Shown here: positions 12,635 to 24,810 of the stretch, piece by piece
How the letters are laid out: each line of letters opens with the position of its first letter
How positions within the stretch are numbered: the first letter of the stretch is position 1
NCBI RefSeq assembly: GCF_035594125.1
Contig: NC_087192.1
Coordinates: 12,181,501-12,245,500, forward strand
Reading direction: 5' to 3'
Length of the DNA: 64,000 nucleotides
Origin: Scylla paramamosain
Lineage: Eukaryota; Arthropoda; Malacostraca; Decapoda; Portunidae
Notes under the pieces: generated by a model
Seen by the model: the letters and a program-made list of their open reading frames with translations, nothing else
The model's database searches: none
What the model was told of the DNA's origin: nothing
Made by a program: the position numbers and the translations under genes

Positions 12635-13140
12635 GCTACTGCTACTACTACTACTACTACTCACACATCCAAGGCAAAAACAGGAAAAGCTTCTAAGCCT
12701 AGAGGCTTAGGCCTAGGCCTGTGCTTAGTACAACTTCTTCCTCTGAGGATGACAATGTGGAAAATATAAGTCTTCACGATGGTAGTTCTAATGACAGCAG
12801 CATCAGTGTTCAGTGAGGGTGGTGAGTTTGGAATAAAATTACCCTTGGCTGAGCCAGCAAAAGATGACTGGTTCAGAGTGAAAGTAAAAAAAAGCAGCAG
12901 GTATCAGGAAGGGGATGGGTCCAGAAGCCATTTTTCAAGGTGTATATAGGAAAAATACAATTTATTGACAATGGGGTTATGACAGTGTCCTTTGCAAAGA
13001 AGAGCGCGGGGTTTTATTTTCCTGACATGGAGGACGTGTCATATTCTGTGCTCCAGAATTAAATTGTGGTGCTCAACAATCCCAAATCTGTATTTCAGAA
13101 CTGCATGAATGAATACTTTTTTCCCCAACTGATATAATGG
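10756..13140 (+). pseudogene. pogo-type DDE transposase, near full-length pseudogene
   Basis: The coding order of a pogo/CENP-B-like transposase is readable across stops and frameshifts. A helix-turn-helix gives SAAGRKHGIPEATLRHKIKG (about 10815). A DDE_1 core follows with YNIDKSGFSLSPQKRKIF (about 11270; first catalytic Asp kept), CVGADGSIPPPVIIYPRKRI (about 11400) and RPVIVWPDWHKRRN (about 11590, where the second acidic position looks altered). A Lys/Glu-rich linker follows (KRQKEEKELQENEKKRMTEK), then an acidic Ser stretch and a conserved-looking C-terminal block ending NNPKSVFQNCMNEYFFP (13130). A transposase of this kind would cut and paste an element with TA target sites. This copy is dead, with more than five lesions and an expanded ACT microsatellite in the linker. 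TIRs were not located. Confidence 0.75.
12577..12661. repeat. (ACT)n trinucleotide microsatellite inside transposase relic
   Basis: Tandem ACT/TTA-type triplets with two GCT variants encode poly-Thr in the former transposase frame. A triplet period keeps the frame. Confidence 0.95.
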
Positions 13141-15175
13141 CCTCCATCACAGCACATTTTAGTGCAGACTAATAAACAGACTCAGCATGGATAGGCTTGG
13201 CCACATGTCTCTCTCTTGCCTATGTCTCCCTCCTTTAATGTGGCCAATGTTATGATCTCCTTTACTGCATGTCTCCCTATAACCTAGTATTTTTTGTACA
13301 CCTACTATAGTCTTAGTATTAAGCCTAAAACAAAAGAACTTTATTCCAACTGAATTAGGGCCTATGCTCATGGTGCAGAAATGGAAGTGGATATGTTACA
13401 ATGTTTTCCTTATTTGCAGGCTTACAATAAGTGTTTTTTTTCTACAAAGATTTTCAGTTCAATGCAGGCCCAATAATTGTTAGGCAGATTAACTTTTTTT
13501 TTTTTTTTCAAAATATCCATCACATAGAAAACAATACCTGAACTGTGTATTTTTCTAAAAAAGTGTTCACGTTTGTGTTTTCATGAGTTATGTTGTTCCA
13601 ACAGTCAATATAGTGATGAAAATAATGTATCTTTTTTTATTTAAGTTTTAAATGTAAAAGCATGTGTGAACACTGCACTTATTAAATTCTCATCCATACT
13701 ACTCACTGCAAAGTGTACTTTACTGATGATGTTTTTTTCTATTAAAAAGTGTATAGCATCTTTTACACTATTTTTATATGTAGACATGTACTATACACCT
13801 CCTATCAGCATGCAACTATTTAAATCCTGGCTAAAATCATAAGTATTATGCATGATATGTACTAAAAAGTATAATTACACATATTATAAATAAATAAAGA
13901 CTTGCATCTCCATTGGACTAGGGTGTGTCTGCTTAGGATTTGGCAGTCATAAAGAGATGCACTTGAAATAGACCTACCTCAAAAAATACATGAAATACAC
14001 AAAAATATGGCATATCTATTAAAAGCATAAGCATTTATTAATATATAAAGCAAGTTTGAAATAAAAAGAGTGAATGAGCTTGATACAGGAATTTTTTCCT
14101 GAAAACATTTGCACTTTTTGTGTCTGCACTGGGACTTGTACCATAAGCGAGCTTGTGTGTAATGGATTTGGGAGGTTTACAAAGACAAAAAAGAATACCA
14201 GGAGAGGAAGGAACAGTAAAATCATGGTATGGTATCATATATGCTCCAGGAGGGAAGGAGCTTTGGTATTATTACTCAGAAATCTAGTTGAACAGGATAT
14301 GCTAAGGAAATAATTGAAAGACTGCATAACACCTAAAAAAATGTCTTGTTCTAATAAATTAATGTTGAAGTCACTGGATATGAAAGTTTGGTTGTCAATG
14401 AATATTTGATGTGAGAGAAATTTAACCATAAATTTATTAAAGTTCTTATCTTACCTTTACCATTTGGACAGCAAAGAGGAGATAAGATGTAATTGGAGCT
14501 ATCTAGTGTAATTTCAACTGCAAATTTCTGCAATGTCATTAGAGACAACAGTCACTTAACAGGGTACTGGAAATGTTATGTTTGACATTGTCACACCACC
14601 ATTATCATAATGCTTAATATGTCAGAAAATTTAGCGAGATGGATTTGAGGAGGGAGATCAGGTGATCACAATTTTTGTTTAAGGAACATGAATTTACTTG
14701 TAAAATATTTAAACAATCTAAACAATTCACAGGATAGCTGATGTACATGATTTAATGTCCTGAAATTTGCATATTTCATCAATATTTAGGAAGTTGTGTA
14801 TTGAGTAAATTTACTTCCTGATATTTGCATATTTCATCAATATTTAGGGAGTTGTGTACTGAGTTAATTACTTCAATTCTAATATCATAATCATTATAGC
14901 TGTTTTCATTTATGTTATAGAAAGAATCAATATTTTTAATATTAGTGAGATTCATAATCATGTGCAAGTGTTCCAGTCATAAAAGTGATAAAATATGAGT
15001 GAGTGTGTCAGCTGGAAAAGTGGGGGAACAGTAGAGAGGGGATAGGCAACATGGGTAAGAGTGAGGGCATTGGTAAGGTTAGGTTTGGTTAGAACAAGGT
15101 AGGTTAAAACTCCTTCAGCAGAAATTCTCAGAGGGGAACAAGATGTTAAAGATATATGAACAAACTTATTCAATC
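13141..15175. other. AT-rich intron with one ~60-bp tandem duplication
   Basis: Nothing coding was recognised. TTTGCATATTTCATCAATAT followed by a TAGGGAGTTGTGTA-like stretch occurs twice, at about 14766-14825 and 14826-14880, as a diverged tandem duplication. Confidence 0.5.
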
Positions 15176-15179
15176 AGTT

Positions 15180-15609
15180 ATCTTCTTTTCTTTTAGGAAA
15201 CACCATACAAAGCAGGAGGGACTTGTAGAGGTACTGGAAGCCAAGAGTAACCTGGACTTCTTCAAGCACCTCCGACTTACATGGGAGATGTTCTCCAGGA
15301 CACTGGATCTCATCCACAAAGCTTATGGAAAAGCAACCTCCGGCACCAGCCTTTAACTAACTCCCAAGAAGGTGTTGTACCTCACACTGTGGTATCTCAG
15401 CATGCAGTCAACCTACAGAAGGATATCCAAGCTCTTTGGAGTCTCACAAACCACTGTGTTTGAATGTGCACAGAGAGTAGCTGATATGTTGTGTGTGGTT
15501 CAAAAGTGTTCATATGGCCATCTCCAGAAACAATGGCAGTTATAGATGAATTTAGAATATGGGTGGAATTTTAGGTTTGATAGGAGCTGCAGATGGACAT
15601 CACATTCAC
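15180..15609 (+). pseudogene. PIF/Harbinger (HARBI1-like) transposase, N-terminal half
   Basis: Frames read RKHHTKQEGLVEVLEAK, NLDFFKHLRLTWEMFSRTLD, LWYLSMQSTYRRISKLFGVS and QTTVFECAQRVADMLCVVQK, ending at a GAADGHHIH-like block that contains the first catalytic Asp of the DDE domain. This is the order of HARBI1-type transposases. Frameshifts near 15360 and 15550 show it was already decaying. The frame stops exactly where a J1 LINE begins and resumes at 18883. Confidence 0.75.
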
Positions 15610-18600
15610 AGGAGGAGGCAGTAGACACCTGCCGAAACGATAATTACTCCCAGTGTTCAGGGGGTGCTGTGAACTTATCATTAAACCCAGCTGTGACCTC
15701 ACTGAACGTTTCCCTTTGTGTCTCACAACACAGGGGGGCAGTCACAGCCTGCCCTCTGAAGACAACTCTCTTCCTCCACACAAAACTACAAGCACATAAT
15801 AACACACACACCCTTCACTCAAAAATTTTAAAATCATCATGGCGACTCCTACACCAGCCTCGGAGTCCCCATCTGGGGAGGGGAGCATAAATGTCCCCAG
15901 GTCGAACTGCCTTCCTGTCGACAACCCTAAGTGTCTTGACACCCCCCTCAACTTTTCTTCATTAACTTCTGCAACATTCACGGTCTAAGATCTAATTTTC
16001 AATCTGTAGAACACCACTCCTCCTCTTCTAAACCTCATCTTCTTTTCCTCACTGAAACTCAGGTGTCTGAGGCAACTGACAGTAGCCCCTCTTCTGTTCC
16101 CTCCTACTTTCTCTATCCTCATTTTCGATCCAAAGCTGGATGCTGCGTTTATGTGCACAATGACTCAGGTTGCTCTCGTGCCCACGCTCTTGAATCTTCC
16201 GAGTTTTCCACCATCTGGCTACAACTACAGATTCACTCTCATACTAAATTTATCTGTGTTGTATACCTCTCACCTAACTTCCTCTGACTATAAGAAATTC
16301 TTTGACTACTTAACTTCCAAAGTGGAGCACATTCTGACCCTCTTCCCTTTTGCAGAGATCTCCATTCTTGGAGACTTCAATATTCACCACCAGCTTTGGC
16401 TTTCCTCTCCCTTCACTGACCATCCTGGTGAACTAGCCTACAACTTTGCTATCCTCCATGACCTAGAGCAATTGGTGCAACACCCTACTCATATTCCTGA
16501 CTATCTCGGAGATACGCCCAACATTCTTGACCTTTTCCTGACCTCTAATCCTTCTGCTTATGCTGTCACCCTTTCTTCTCCGTTGGGCTCCTCTGATCAC
16601 AATCTCATATCTTTATCTTGTCCCATCACTCCAATCCCTCCTCAGGATCCCCCTAAGCGAAAGTGCCTCTGGCGTTTTGTAGTTGGGGGGACCTGAGGAG
16701 GTATTTTGCTGATTTTCCTTGGAATGACTACTGCTTCCATGTCATAGACCCATCTTTGTGTGCTGAGCGCATAACAGAGGTGATAGTGTCTGGCATGGAG
16801 GTGTACATTCCTCACTCTTTTTCTCGTCCTAAACTTTCTAAACCTTGGTTTAACACAGCTTATTCTCATGCTATACATGATAGAGAGGTGGCCCACAAAA
16901 GGCACTTAAGCCTTCCATCACCAGAATCTCATGCACTTTATATTTCTGCCTGGAACCATGCCAAGTCTGTTCTCCAACTGGCCAAAAACTCCTTATTAAC
17001 AGAAAATGTCAAAACCTTTCAAGATCTAACTCCCCTCGTGATTTCTGGCATCTAGCCAAAAATATCTCCAATAACTTTGCTTCTTCTTCTTTCCCTCCTC
17101 TATTTCAACCAGATGGCACCACTGCTATCACATCTATTTCTAAAGCTGAACTCTTTGCTCAAACCTTTGCTAAAAACTCTACCTTGGACGATTCTGGGCT
17201 TGTTCCTCCCTCTCCTCCACCCTCTGACTACTTCATGCCATGTATCAAAATTCTTCGCAATGATGTTTTCCATGCCCTCGCTGGCCTAAACCCTCGGAAG
17301 GCTTATGGACCTGATGGGATCCCTCCTATTGTTCTCCGAAACTGTGCCTCCGTGCTTGCACCTTGCCTAGTCAAACTCTTTCAGCTCTGTCTGTCAACAT
17401 CTACCTTTCCTTCTTGCTGGAAGTTTGCCTACATTCAACCTGCTCCTAAAAAGGGTGACCGTTCTAATTCCTCAAACTACCGTCCTATTGCTTTAATTTC
17501 CTGCCTATCTAAAGTTTTTGAATCTATCCTCAACAGGAAGATTCTTAAACATCTATCACTTCACAACCTTCTATCTGATCGCCAGTATGGGTTCTGTCAA
17601 GGCCGCTCCACTGGTGATCTTCTGGCTTTCCTTACTGAGTCTTGGTCATCCTCTTTTAGAGATTTTGGTGAAACTTTAGCTGTTGCCTTGGACATATCAA
17701 AAGCTTTTTAATAGAGTCTGGCACAAAGCTTTGATTTCCAAACTACCCTCCTACAGTTTCTATCCTTCTCTCTGTAACTTCATCTCAAGTTTCCTTTCTG
17801 ACCGTTCTATTGCTGCTGTGGTAGATGGTAACTGTTCTTCTCCTAAATCTATTAACAGTGGTGTTCCTCAGGGTTCTGTCCTGTCACCCACTCTCTTCTT
17901 ATTATTCATTAATGATCTAAACCAAACTTCTTGTCCTATCCACTCCTACGCTGATGATACCACCCTGCACTTTTCCACGTCTTTTCATAGACATCCAACC
18001 CTTCAGGAGGTAAACATATCACGCAGGGAAGCCACAGAACGCTTAACTTCCGATCTTTCTAAAATTTCTGATTGGGGCAGAGCAAACTTGGTATTGTTCA
18101 ATGCCTCAAAAACTCAATTCCTCCATCTATCAACTCGACACAACCTTCCAGACAACTATCCCCTCTTCTTCAATGACACTCAACTGACCCCCCTCTTCTA
18201 CACTGAACATCCTCGGTCTGTCCTTTACTTATAATCTGAACTGGAAACTTCACATCTCATCTCTAGCTAAAACAGGTTCTATGAAGTTAGGCGTTCTGAG
18301 ACGTCTCTGCCAGTTTTTCTCACCCCTCCAGCTGCTAACTCTGTACAAGGGCCTTATCCGTCCATGTATGGAGTATGCTTCACATGTCTGGGGGTTCCAC
18401 TCATACTGCTCTTCTAGACAGGGTGGAATCAAAAGCTTTTCGTCTCATCAACTCCTCTCCTCTAACTGACTGTCTTCAGCCTCTCTCTCACCACCACAAT
18501 GTTGCATATCTAGCTGTCTTCTACTGCTATTTTCAAGCTAACTGCTCTTCTGATCTTGCTAACTGCATGCCTCCCCTCCTTCCGTGGCCTCGCTGCACAA

Positions 18601-18882
18601 GATTTTCTACTTTCTCTCACCCCTATTCTGTCCACCTCTCTAATGCAAGAGTTAACCAGTATTCTCAATCATTCATCCCTTTCTCTGGTAAACTCTGGAA
18701 CTCCCTGCCTGCTTCTGTATTTCCACCTTCCTATGACTTGAATTCCTTCAAGAGGGAGGTATCAAGACACTTATTCATCAATTTTTGACCACTGCTTTGA
18801 CCCTTTTATGTGACTGGCATTTCAATGGGCATATTTTTTTATTGGATTTTTGTTGCCCTTGGCCTTCCTACATAAAAAAAAA
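15609..18882 (+). mobile_element. J1 LINE, full-length copy A (frameshifted), nested in Harbinger
   Basis: The copy starts with GGAGGAGGCAGTAGACACCT, the same 5' terminus as copies at 28120 (minus) and 52983. A 5' UTR of about 230 bp precedes the ATG at 15839. The ORF follows the intact J1 protein: endonuclease motifs [13 protein letters not shown] and [10 protein letters not shown], then RT motifs [30 protein letters not shown] and [11 protein letters not shown]. At least seven frameshifts (near 15955, 16276, 16675, 17000, 17707, 17920 and 18187) make it non-functional. The stop lies at about 18787, followed by a short 3' UTR and poly(A) at 18870-18882. Confidence 0.92.
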
Positions 18883-19480
18883 AAAAGGCTTCACTAAAAA
18901 TCCAGGCTGATTACATAGACAAGACACAATAACAATGTTAATCTCATGGTTGTGTGAACACTTGATATGAAATTTTCTTTCATTCTGGCTGGTTTTCCTG
19001 GGTCAGCATATAACAACAGTGTGTTCAGATCATGTTCCTTGTTCAATAAGATGCAGGAGTACAATGCAAGGTACTTTCCTTAACCAAGCTACCAACTTGT
19101 CAGAAATTCAGTTTTTGGCATCCACAAACATTTGATGACCCCATTTAAGACCAGAGGAGGTTTGTCAGAAGCCCAGCTGAGGTTCAATAAGAAACTCAGC
19201 TAAGTAACAACTGAGAATGCTTTTGGGTCATTGTAGGGGAGATTCAGACACTTTAAGTATGTGGATGCTGATATAAAAAAAATCCCCAAAACTGTGAAGG
19301 CATGCTGTGTCCTTCACAATATTTAATTATGTTATCCAGAAGATCTAGACTTTCTGGAAGGGAAAGGCATGCCTGACCAAAATGAGAATAATAACAACTG
19401 GGAACCTGCAGAGTTACCCGAGATGCAGCAGCAAGAGGGAGTGCTGTTAGGGGGCTGCAAATGCTTTCAGTTCAAACACA
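18883..19480 (+). pseudogene. PIF/Harbinger transposase, C-terminal half
   Basis: The protein resumes directly after the LINE poly(A): KASLKIQADYIDKT, AGFPGSAYNNSVFRSCSLFN, HLMTPFKTRGGLSEAQLRFN, TTENAFGSL and KYVDADIKKIPKTVKACCVL. In HARBI1 proteins the PGSxHDxRVF block carries the second Asp; here it is changed to N-N, while the Glu of the ENAFG block is kept. The final stretch (EDLDFLEGKGMPDQNENNN) is the acidic C-terminus. Together with 15180-15609 it forms one transposase broken by the LINE. Confidence 0.75.
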
Positions 19481-19499
19481 CCCTCCATACAGTCCCTCA

Positions 19500-19904
19500 C
19501 ACTATCATTTAATTTTACATGTGGTCTTGTCAGACAGAGATATGTTTTATAAATAAAGTGATGTTGTCCACCATGTTTTACTTAAAGAACCTGAAGTATA
19601 GATTTGACATGCATACTACCCTCATATACTTCAATATCATCATTTCCCATCTCTGTAATGGGGGAAAGAAAAAAGGGGTGTAAGAATAGTTGAAGTATAG
19701 CTTTGAATCAAACCTAAACTTTTATTACAGAATAAATGTTTCATATATGCTTAACAGCTGGTGTCTTGTTTTCCGTTTCCTGGCACCATAGCCTTAGGAT
19801 GGTTAACTGCTCCTCCTTAATGCCCATTTCAATGTCATGTCTTACTGTATCATGGCCAACTAAGCTGGTCAACAGTTAGAGTTGCTTAGTATGCAAGCTC
19901 TGGT
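19500..19904. other. Spacer, nothing recognised
   Basis: Probably Harbinger 3' non-coding sequence plus flank. No TIR or TTA target duplication was identified. Confidence 0.35.
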
Positions 19905-20455
19905 AGGTTCAGGGTATGAAAAAGATTTTGGAGTTATAGTTAGCTCTGAACTCCATCTAAGAAAGCAATGCATAGAGGCCAGAAACAGGGCAAATAGGGC
20001 ATTAGGATTCATTTTTTGAAGTGTTAAAAGCAGAAGGCCCAAAATAATATTAAAGTTATATTTGGCACTGGTCAGGCCTCATCTAGACATCACTGTGCAG
20101 CTCTGCTCCCCATATTACAGGAAGGATATAGGTCTATTAGAATCAGTACAAAGAAGAATGACTAAAAGAACACAGGGGATGAAGAGTATTCCTTACGAAG
20201 TGAGATTGAAGCTGTTAAATTTACATTATTTAGAGAGATGTAGGTTAAGAGGGGACCTGATAGAAGTCTTTAAGTGGTATACGGGTTATAACAAGGGGAT
20301 GTAAGCAAAATTCTTAGGATCGGTAACTAGGATAGAACAAGAAATAACAGGTTCAAGCTTGAAAAATTTAGGTTTAAAAAAGAGATAGGAAGGAACTGGT
20401 TCTTGAAGAGTGGAAAATGAATGGAACGGACTCAATAATGAAATTGTTGAAGAAA
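19905..20455 (+). mobile_element. CR1/L2-like LINE, C-terminal RT fragment
   Basis: The reading EKDFGVIVSSELHLRKQC, then ALVRPHLDITVQLCSPYYRK, LLESVQRRMTKRTQGMKS and RCRLRGDLIEVFKWYTGYNK is the well-known C-terminal region of CR1/L2-type LINE ORF2. A stop near 20020 and a frameshift near 20300 mark it as dead. It ends abruptly where Copia sequence begins, so an ORF that appears to continue to 20748 is a fusion of two elements. Confidence 0.75.
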
Positions 20456-21722
20456 ACATGTCTGAGGACAGTCTTGTAGTCAAAAGTATTCCTAAGACTG
20501 GACAGAGAGTAAGCTTCCTGCCAAAAGAGTCAGATAAATGGCAGACAGTGACTGTGCATAGCTGTGCTGAAAAATCTATAGGAAAATACAGTAATCAGAG
20601 GAATATTAAGCATGAAGATGGACATATATCAGTCCTTGATTGGAATAAAGACATAGCAAAGTGGATACCAGTATTGGAAGATGAAGTGCAGGAACTGCAG
20701 AAAATCAATGAAACAGTAATGGCTTGTGAAAATACCAAAAAATCTTGAATCTGAAAAAGCAAAAGAACTGAAAAGATGGAAGAATTTTGGAGTATATAAT
20801 ATAAGGAAGTTCAAAACATGGGGCAAAAAGCAATGTCAGTTCAATGGGTAGTAAAACAAAAGGAAAGCAGTGATAGAAAAAAAAATGAAAGCATGGCTAG
20901 CTGCAAGAAGATTTGAGGAAAATAAGAAATTCATTCCAACTCTCCCACTGTTAGCAATGAAATTTTGAAGTCTTTCATTGATATACTGTCTTCAAAGAAG
21001 TGGGAAGTGAATTCCAATGGTATTAATATTAAGGCTGCAATTCTACAGAGTGAACATTTTGAGCATGAAGTGTATCTTGTTGCCCCTGTTGAGATAGGCT
21101 GTGATAACAGTGTACTGTGGAAACTGGAAAAATATGTAATCAAGTGAAAACTGACCCTGCAGCTTTTTACTGGTACCATGAAGGAAAATTATGTGGTATG
21201 TTTTTTATGCATGTAGATGATTTCTTGTGGAGAGGAAAAAAGAGATTTGAAAATGTTGTCATTGTTCAAATCAGAAATAATTTTCAAGCTAGAGAGCAAA
21301 TTGATACTATTTTCAGATATATTGGTCTAGATATTGTGCAGAATGAACATGGTATCACTCTGTCAAAATGAACATTGTAAATCTCTTGAGTGTATAAATG
21401 TATGTGCTGCAAGAGGACTGAACAAAAATGTGGAATGTATAATGAGGAAAAGGAAAGTCTAAGGAGTCTAGTAGGCCAACTAGGGCAGTTATGTACTAAT
21501 TCAAGACCTGACATCATATGATGTTCTGGAGCTTAGCTGTAAAGTGAGCAATCCTAAAGATGAAGATCTAGTTGAAGCAAACAAGTGTCTGAGGAAAGCC
21601 TATACTTTTGAGAGTTCAATGTGCTTCTCAGACCTGGGTGATATACAGTCGGTCAGTTGGTTGTATACAGTGATTCATGATGGATTCAGTAGCACTGGGA
21701 GCTTTGTTACTTTTCTCATGGG

Positions 21723-23017
21723 TTGTGACTGGATTCATGTATGTGTTGATGTATAATTTAACTAACAAGTTAAATTGTTTAGCATGATCATCCTACTATC
21801 ATTAGTACTGAAATTTGTATTTGGTACATGCATTGTATTGTATGGGTTACTGAAGAGTATACAGTAAAATCCCTCTCATCCAGCATTCGAGTATCCGGCA
21901 GCTTCAAGTATCCGGCACATTTTTCCCCGAGCCTTAAAATCAATAAAAAATCAATGTGTACTCATAAAATCGATTAAAATTCCCACGCGAGGCATACTTT
22001 GTCCCCTCGCCACCAGAGCGCACTGCTTCGCGCCACCCACAGCCCACTGCACTGTGTTTACTCAGTGACTCAGTCCCGCGTGTGCACTGTTTATCGCCTG
22101 ACACCTTCATCATGCCTAAAGTTGTAGAAAAAGGAAGCGTGTTGTGCTTACACTTAAGCAGCTGATCAGATCAGCTGCTGATTAAGATCAGCTGATCTTT
22201 GTTATGGTAAGATGCGTGAGTGTAGGGTGGTGATTGTGGACATAATTTCATTTCTATTCAAGTATCCGGCAATATTCAAGTATCCGGCATGTAGGCGGTC
22301 CCATTGATGCTGGATAAGAGGGATTTTACTGTAATGTATTATGATATCATTATTATTATTATGGACATTTGGTATATTAATAAGTGATTTTGGTAATTAT
22401 ATGATTACAGTCAACTACCACTGTTACAATCATTGGTTGTACAATTGTTCGTCATAAGCCAGAAGGCAGGTGTTAGGAGCTGAGGTGTGGTAGGTCAGCG
22501 TGAGGTGTAGGCAGTGTGTGGCAGGCAGTCAGACAGTGTTGAAGAGTGAAGTGGAGTTTCCTTGCTGGCTAAATGGAATCGGTGAGTAGACCAGATGTTT
22601 GTAATATATTTTGCTATTGATATGTGAGGTGTCTGTTACATAGAGTTATGTTAAATTTGATCTTAATTTTGTGATTATAATAGGTGATAGAGTCAAGTTT
22701 GACAAGAATTGTTTTTCAGCATGTCTGCTTGATTATTGTGGCTGGTTTAGTTGTTTCCCATTTGAAACCCAGTCTCAGCAATGAAAGGTGTGTGCTTTTA
22801 CTGAATTTGTGTATTTATACTTACGTGCATTGCTTAATGTTATACGTGCAAAGTGCCAGCCAAAATTTATTTATTATCAATCGTGTTGCACCTACAACTA
22901 CTTGTTTACTTGTTTGATGAATTCAATATTTTAATTCAAACTTGCAGTTCACTCTACTCAATAAAGAAGAAAGTGAGGGCAGTCAGGCTATATTGTCATC
23001 CTGGGCAGGAACAACAA
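21723..23017. mobile_element. 1.3-kb insertion in Copia RNase H with 6-bp target duplication
   Basis: The Copia frame breaks after CATGGG at 21717-21722 and resumes at a second CATGGG at 23018-23023, giving a 6-bp duplication. The insert starts TTGTGACTGG and ends GGAACAACAA, so it has TTGT...ACAA ends. Without the nested MITE it is about 820 bp. It contains AATAAA about 55 bp before its right end and no recognisable coding domain. A solo LTR or a non-autonomous DNA element would both fit. Confidence 0.6.
21862..22331. mobile_element. 470-bp Tigger/pogo-type MITE with TIRs and TA duplication
   Basis: The left end CAGTAAAATCCCTCTCATCC and the right end (inverse CAGTAAAATCCCTCTTATCC) share a 25-bp TIR with one mismatch, flanked by TA at 21860-21861 and 22332-22333. 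Inside each end the block AAGTATCCGGCA is repeated. No transposase is encoded, so mobilisation would have needed a Tigger-type enzyme in trans. The near-perfect TIRs suggest a fairly young insertion. Confidence 0.92.
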
Positions 23018-23523
23018 CATGGGTGAAAATGGAAATAGCTGCCCTTTGTACCGAGAGGCAATTAAAATAAGAAGAGTTGTGAAAGGCACCCTTGCTGTCG
23101 AAACACTATCAGCCATAGAAGCAGTGGATATGGCCTACTATCTAGGAAGTATGCTGTCTCAGATACTGTATGATAATGAAGGCAAGCTGCCTGTGAAATT
23201 CTATGTTGACAACCATTCACTTTATAATAATGTGTACTCAGTCAAAAATGTTTCAAAAAAGAGATTAAGAATTGTCATAGCTATTCTCAAAGAAATGTTT
23301 CAAAATGGTGAATTTTAAAAGATATCTTGGGTTGATTCAAAAGCACAGTTGGCTGATGTACTGACAAAGGGAATAAATTCTTTGAGAGTAGCTAGTTTCT
23401 GAAAATGGATCTTTTGAAGTTGTAAGCAAATACCAGTTGACTGCACTCATTGTGAATGAGATGGTAGTAAAATTTCCTGTTTTTTTTTTTTTTTTATGAG
23501 TTTTGTATAAAAGAGAGGGAGTA

Positions 23524-23668
23524 TGTTAATAATGTTTAAGTTGTGCAAGAGCTGTACTTTACAGATAGCGCACATCTTTTGTTTGTTTATGTGAGAGGGC
23601 ACACACCTCTGGCGTATTAGCTGGAGGTGTAGATTCTGGCTTTCATAAATAAAACCAAATGCTCTACA
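23524..23668 (+). repeat. Putative 3' LTR of the Copia element
   Basis: It starts TGTTAATAATG directly after a polypurine tract and ends ...GCTCTACA, with AATAAA about 20 bp before the end. A length of about 145 bp agrees with the short LTRs of GalEa elements. No 5' LTR is in the window for comparison, so the right boundary is a guess. Confidence 0.5.
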
Positions 23669-23669
23669 A

Positions 23670-23985
23670 CTGCCCTTTAATTTACCCTGCCACAGTGACC
23701 TACATGTTCAACAAACAACCCATTATGTTTATAAACCTAGATGTTCACATGGCAGGTGAGGCCTGTATACAGTCACCACAAAACATACCTCCCCATTCAA
23801 AATACATGGCAATGTGGTCTGGCTTCATTTTGTGTTCTTGCACTATCTGTGATATAATTATTTTCTAACGAGATCTGATATCTATCTAATAGAGTGTGAG
23901 CCAAGTGAGCAGATGGCTACCTTCCCACACTGTTTCAGATAGAAAGCAGGATAGTATACTTTTTGGTTTGCTATCACTAGTGTCC
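23670..23985. other. Spacer, nothing recognised
   Basis: No domain or repeat was recognised between the LTR and the TA array. Confidence 0.4.
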
Positions 23986-23986
23986 A

Positions 23987-24609
<623 letters not shown>

Positions 24610-24810
24610 TTGCACCCCCCTCTCCCCCCCTTCAGCAGCAGTGCAGGAAGGGAGCTGGAGCACTTTCCCATGCCAGCCAATACCCAGTCGTTGGAAGAAG
24701 CAGACATACTGAGACATGCTCTAGCACTTACCAGAAACTAAGGCAGGATACTAGGTAGCCGGGTCAGTTGCCTTAAGGGAAATAAGTGAGTCACTATCAG
24801 CCGTACACCC

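Larger units (their letters stand above)
20465..23668 (+). mobile_element. Ty1/Copia retrotransposon of GalEa-like type, pol 3' part plus LTR
   Basis: Order of readable blocks: a pre-RT segment (TVHSCAEKSIGKYSNQRNIK and DGHISVLDWNKDIAKWIPVL), the RT fingers (ARRFEENKKF-like, then INIKAAILQSEHFEHEVYLV), the RT palm (KTDPAAFYWYHEGKL-like and GMFFMHVDDFLW, with the HVDD form of YVDD), and GLDIVQNEHGITLSK. RNase H comes in two pieces: to 21722 (FVTFLMG) and from 23021 (ENGNSCPLYREAIKIRRVV), ending WVDSKAQLADVLTKGIN. A polypurine tract AAAAGAGAGGGAGTA at 23509-23523 precedes a putative LTR. gag, protease and integrase are missing. Frameshifts are frequent. GalEa-type Copia elements are typical of crustaceans. 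Confidence 0.78.

Noticed and set aside
20410..20748. 112-codon ORF that looks like one protein
   Set aside because: The first ~15 codons are the end of a CR1/L2-like LINE and the rest is Copia pre-RT sequence; a chance fusion at an element border.
22490..22590. Exon with donor GGTGAGTA after ATGGAATCG
   Set aside because: It lies inside the TTGT...ACAA insertion, with no open frame beyond a few codons and no matching acceptor.
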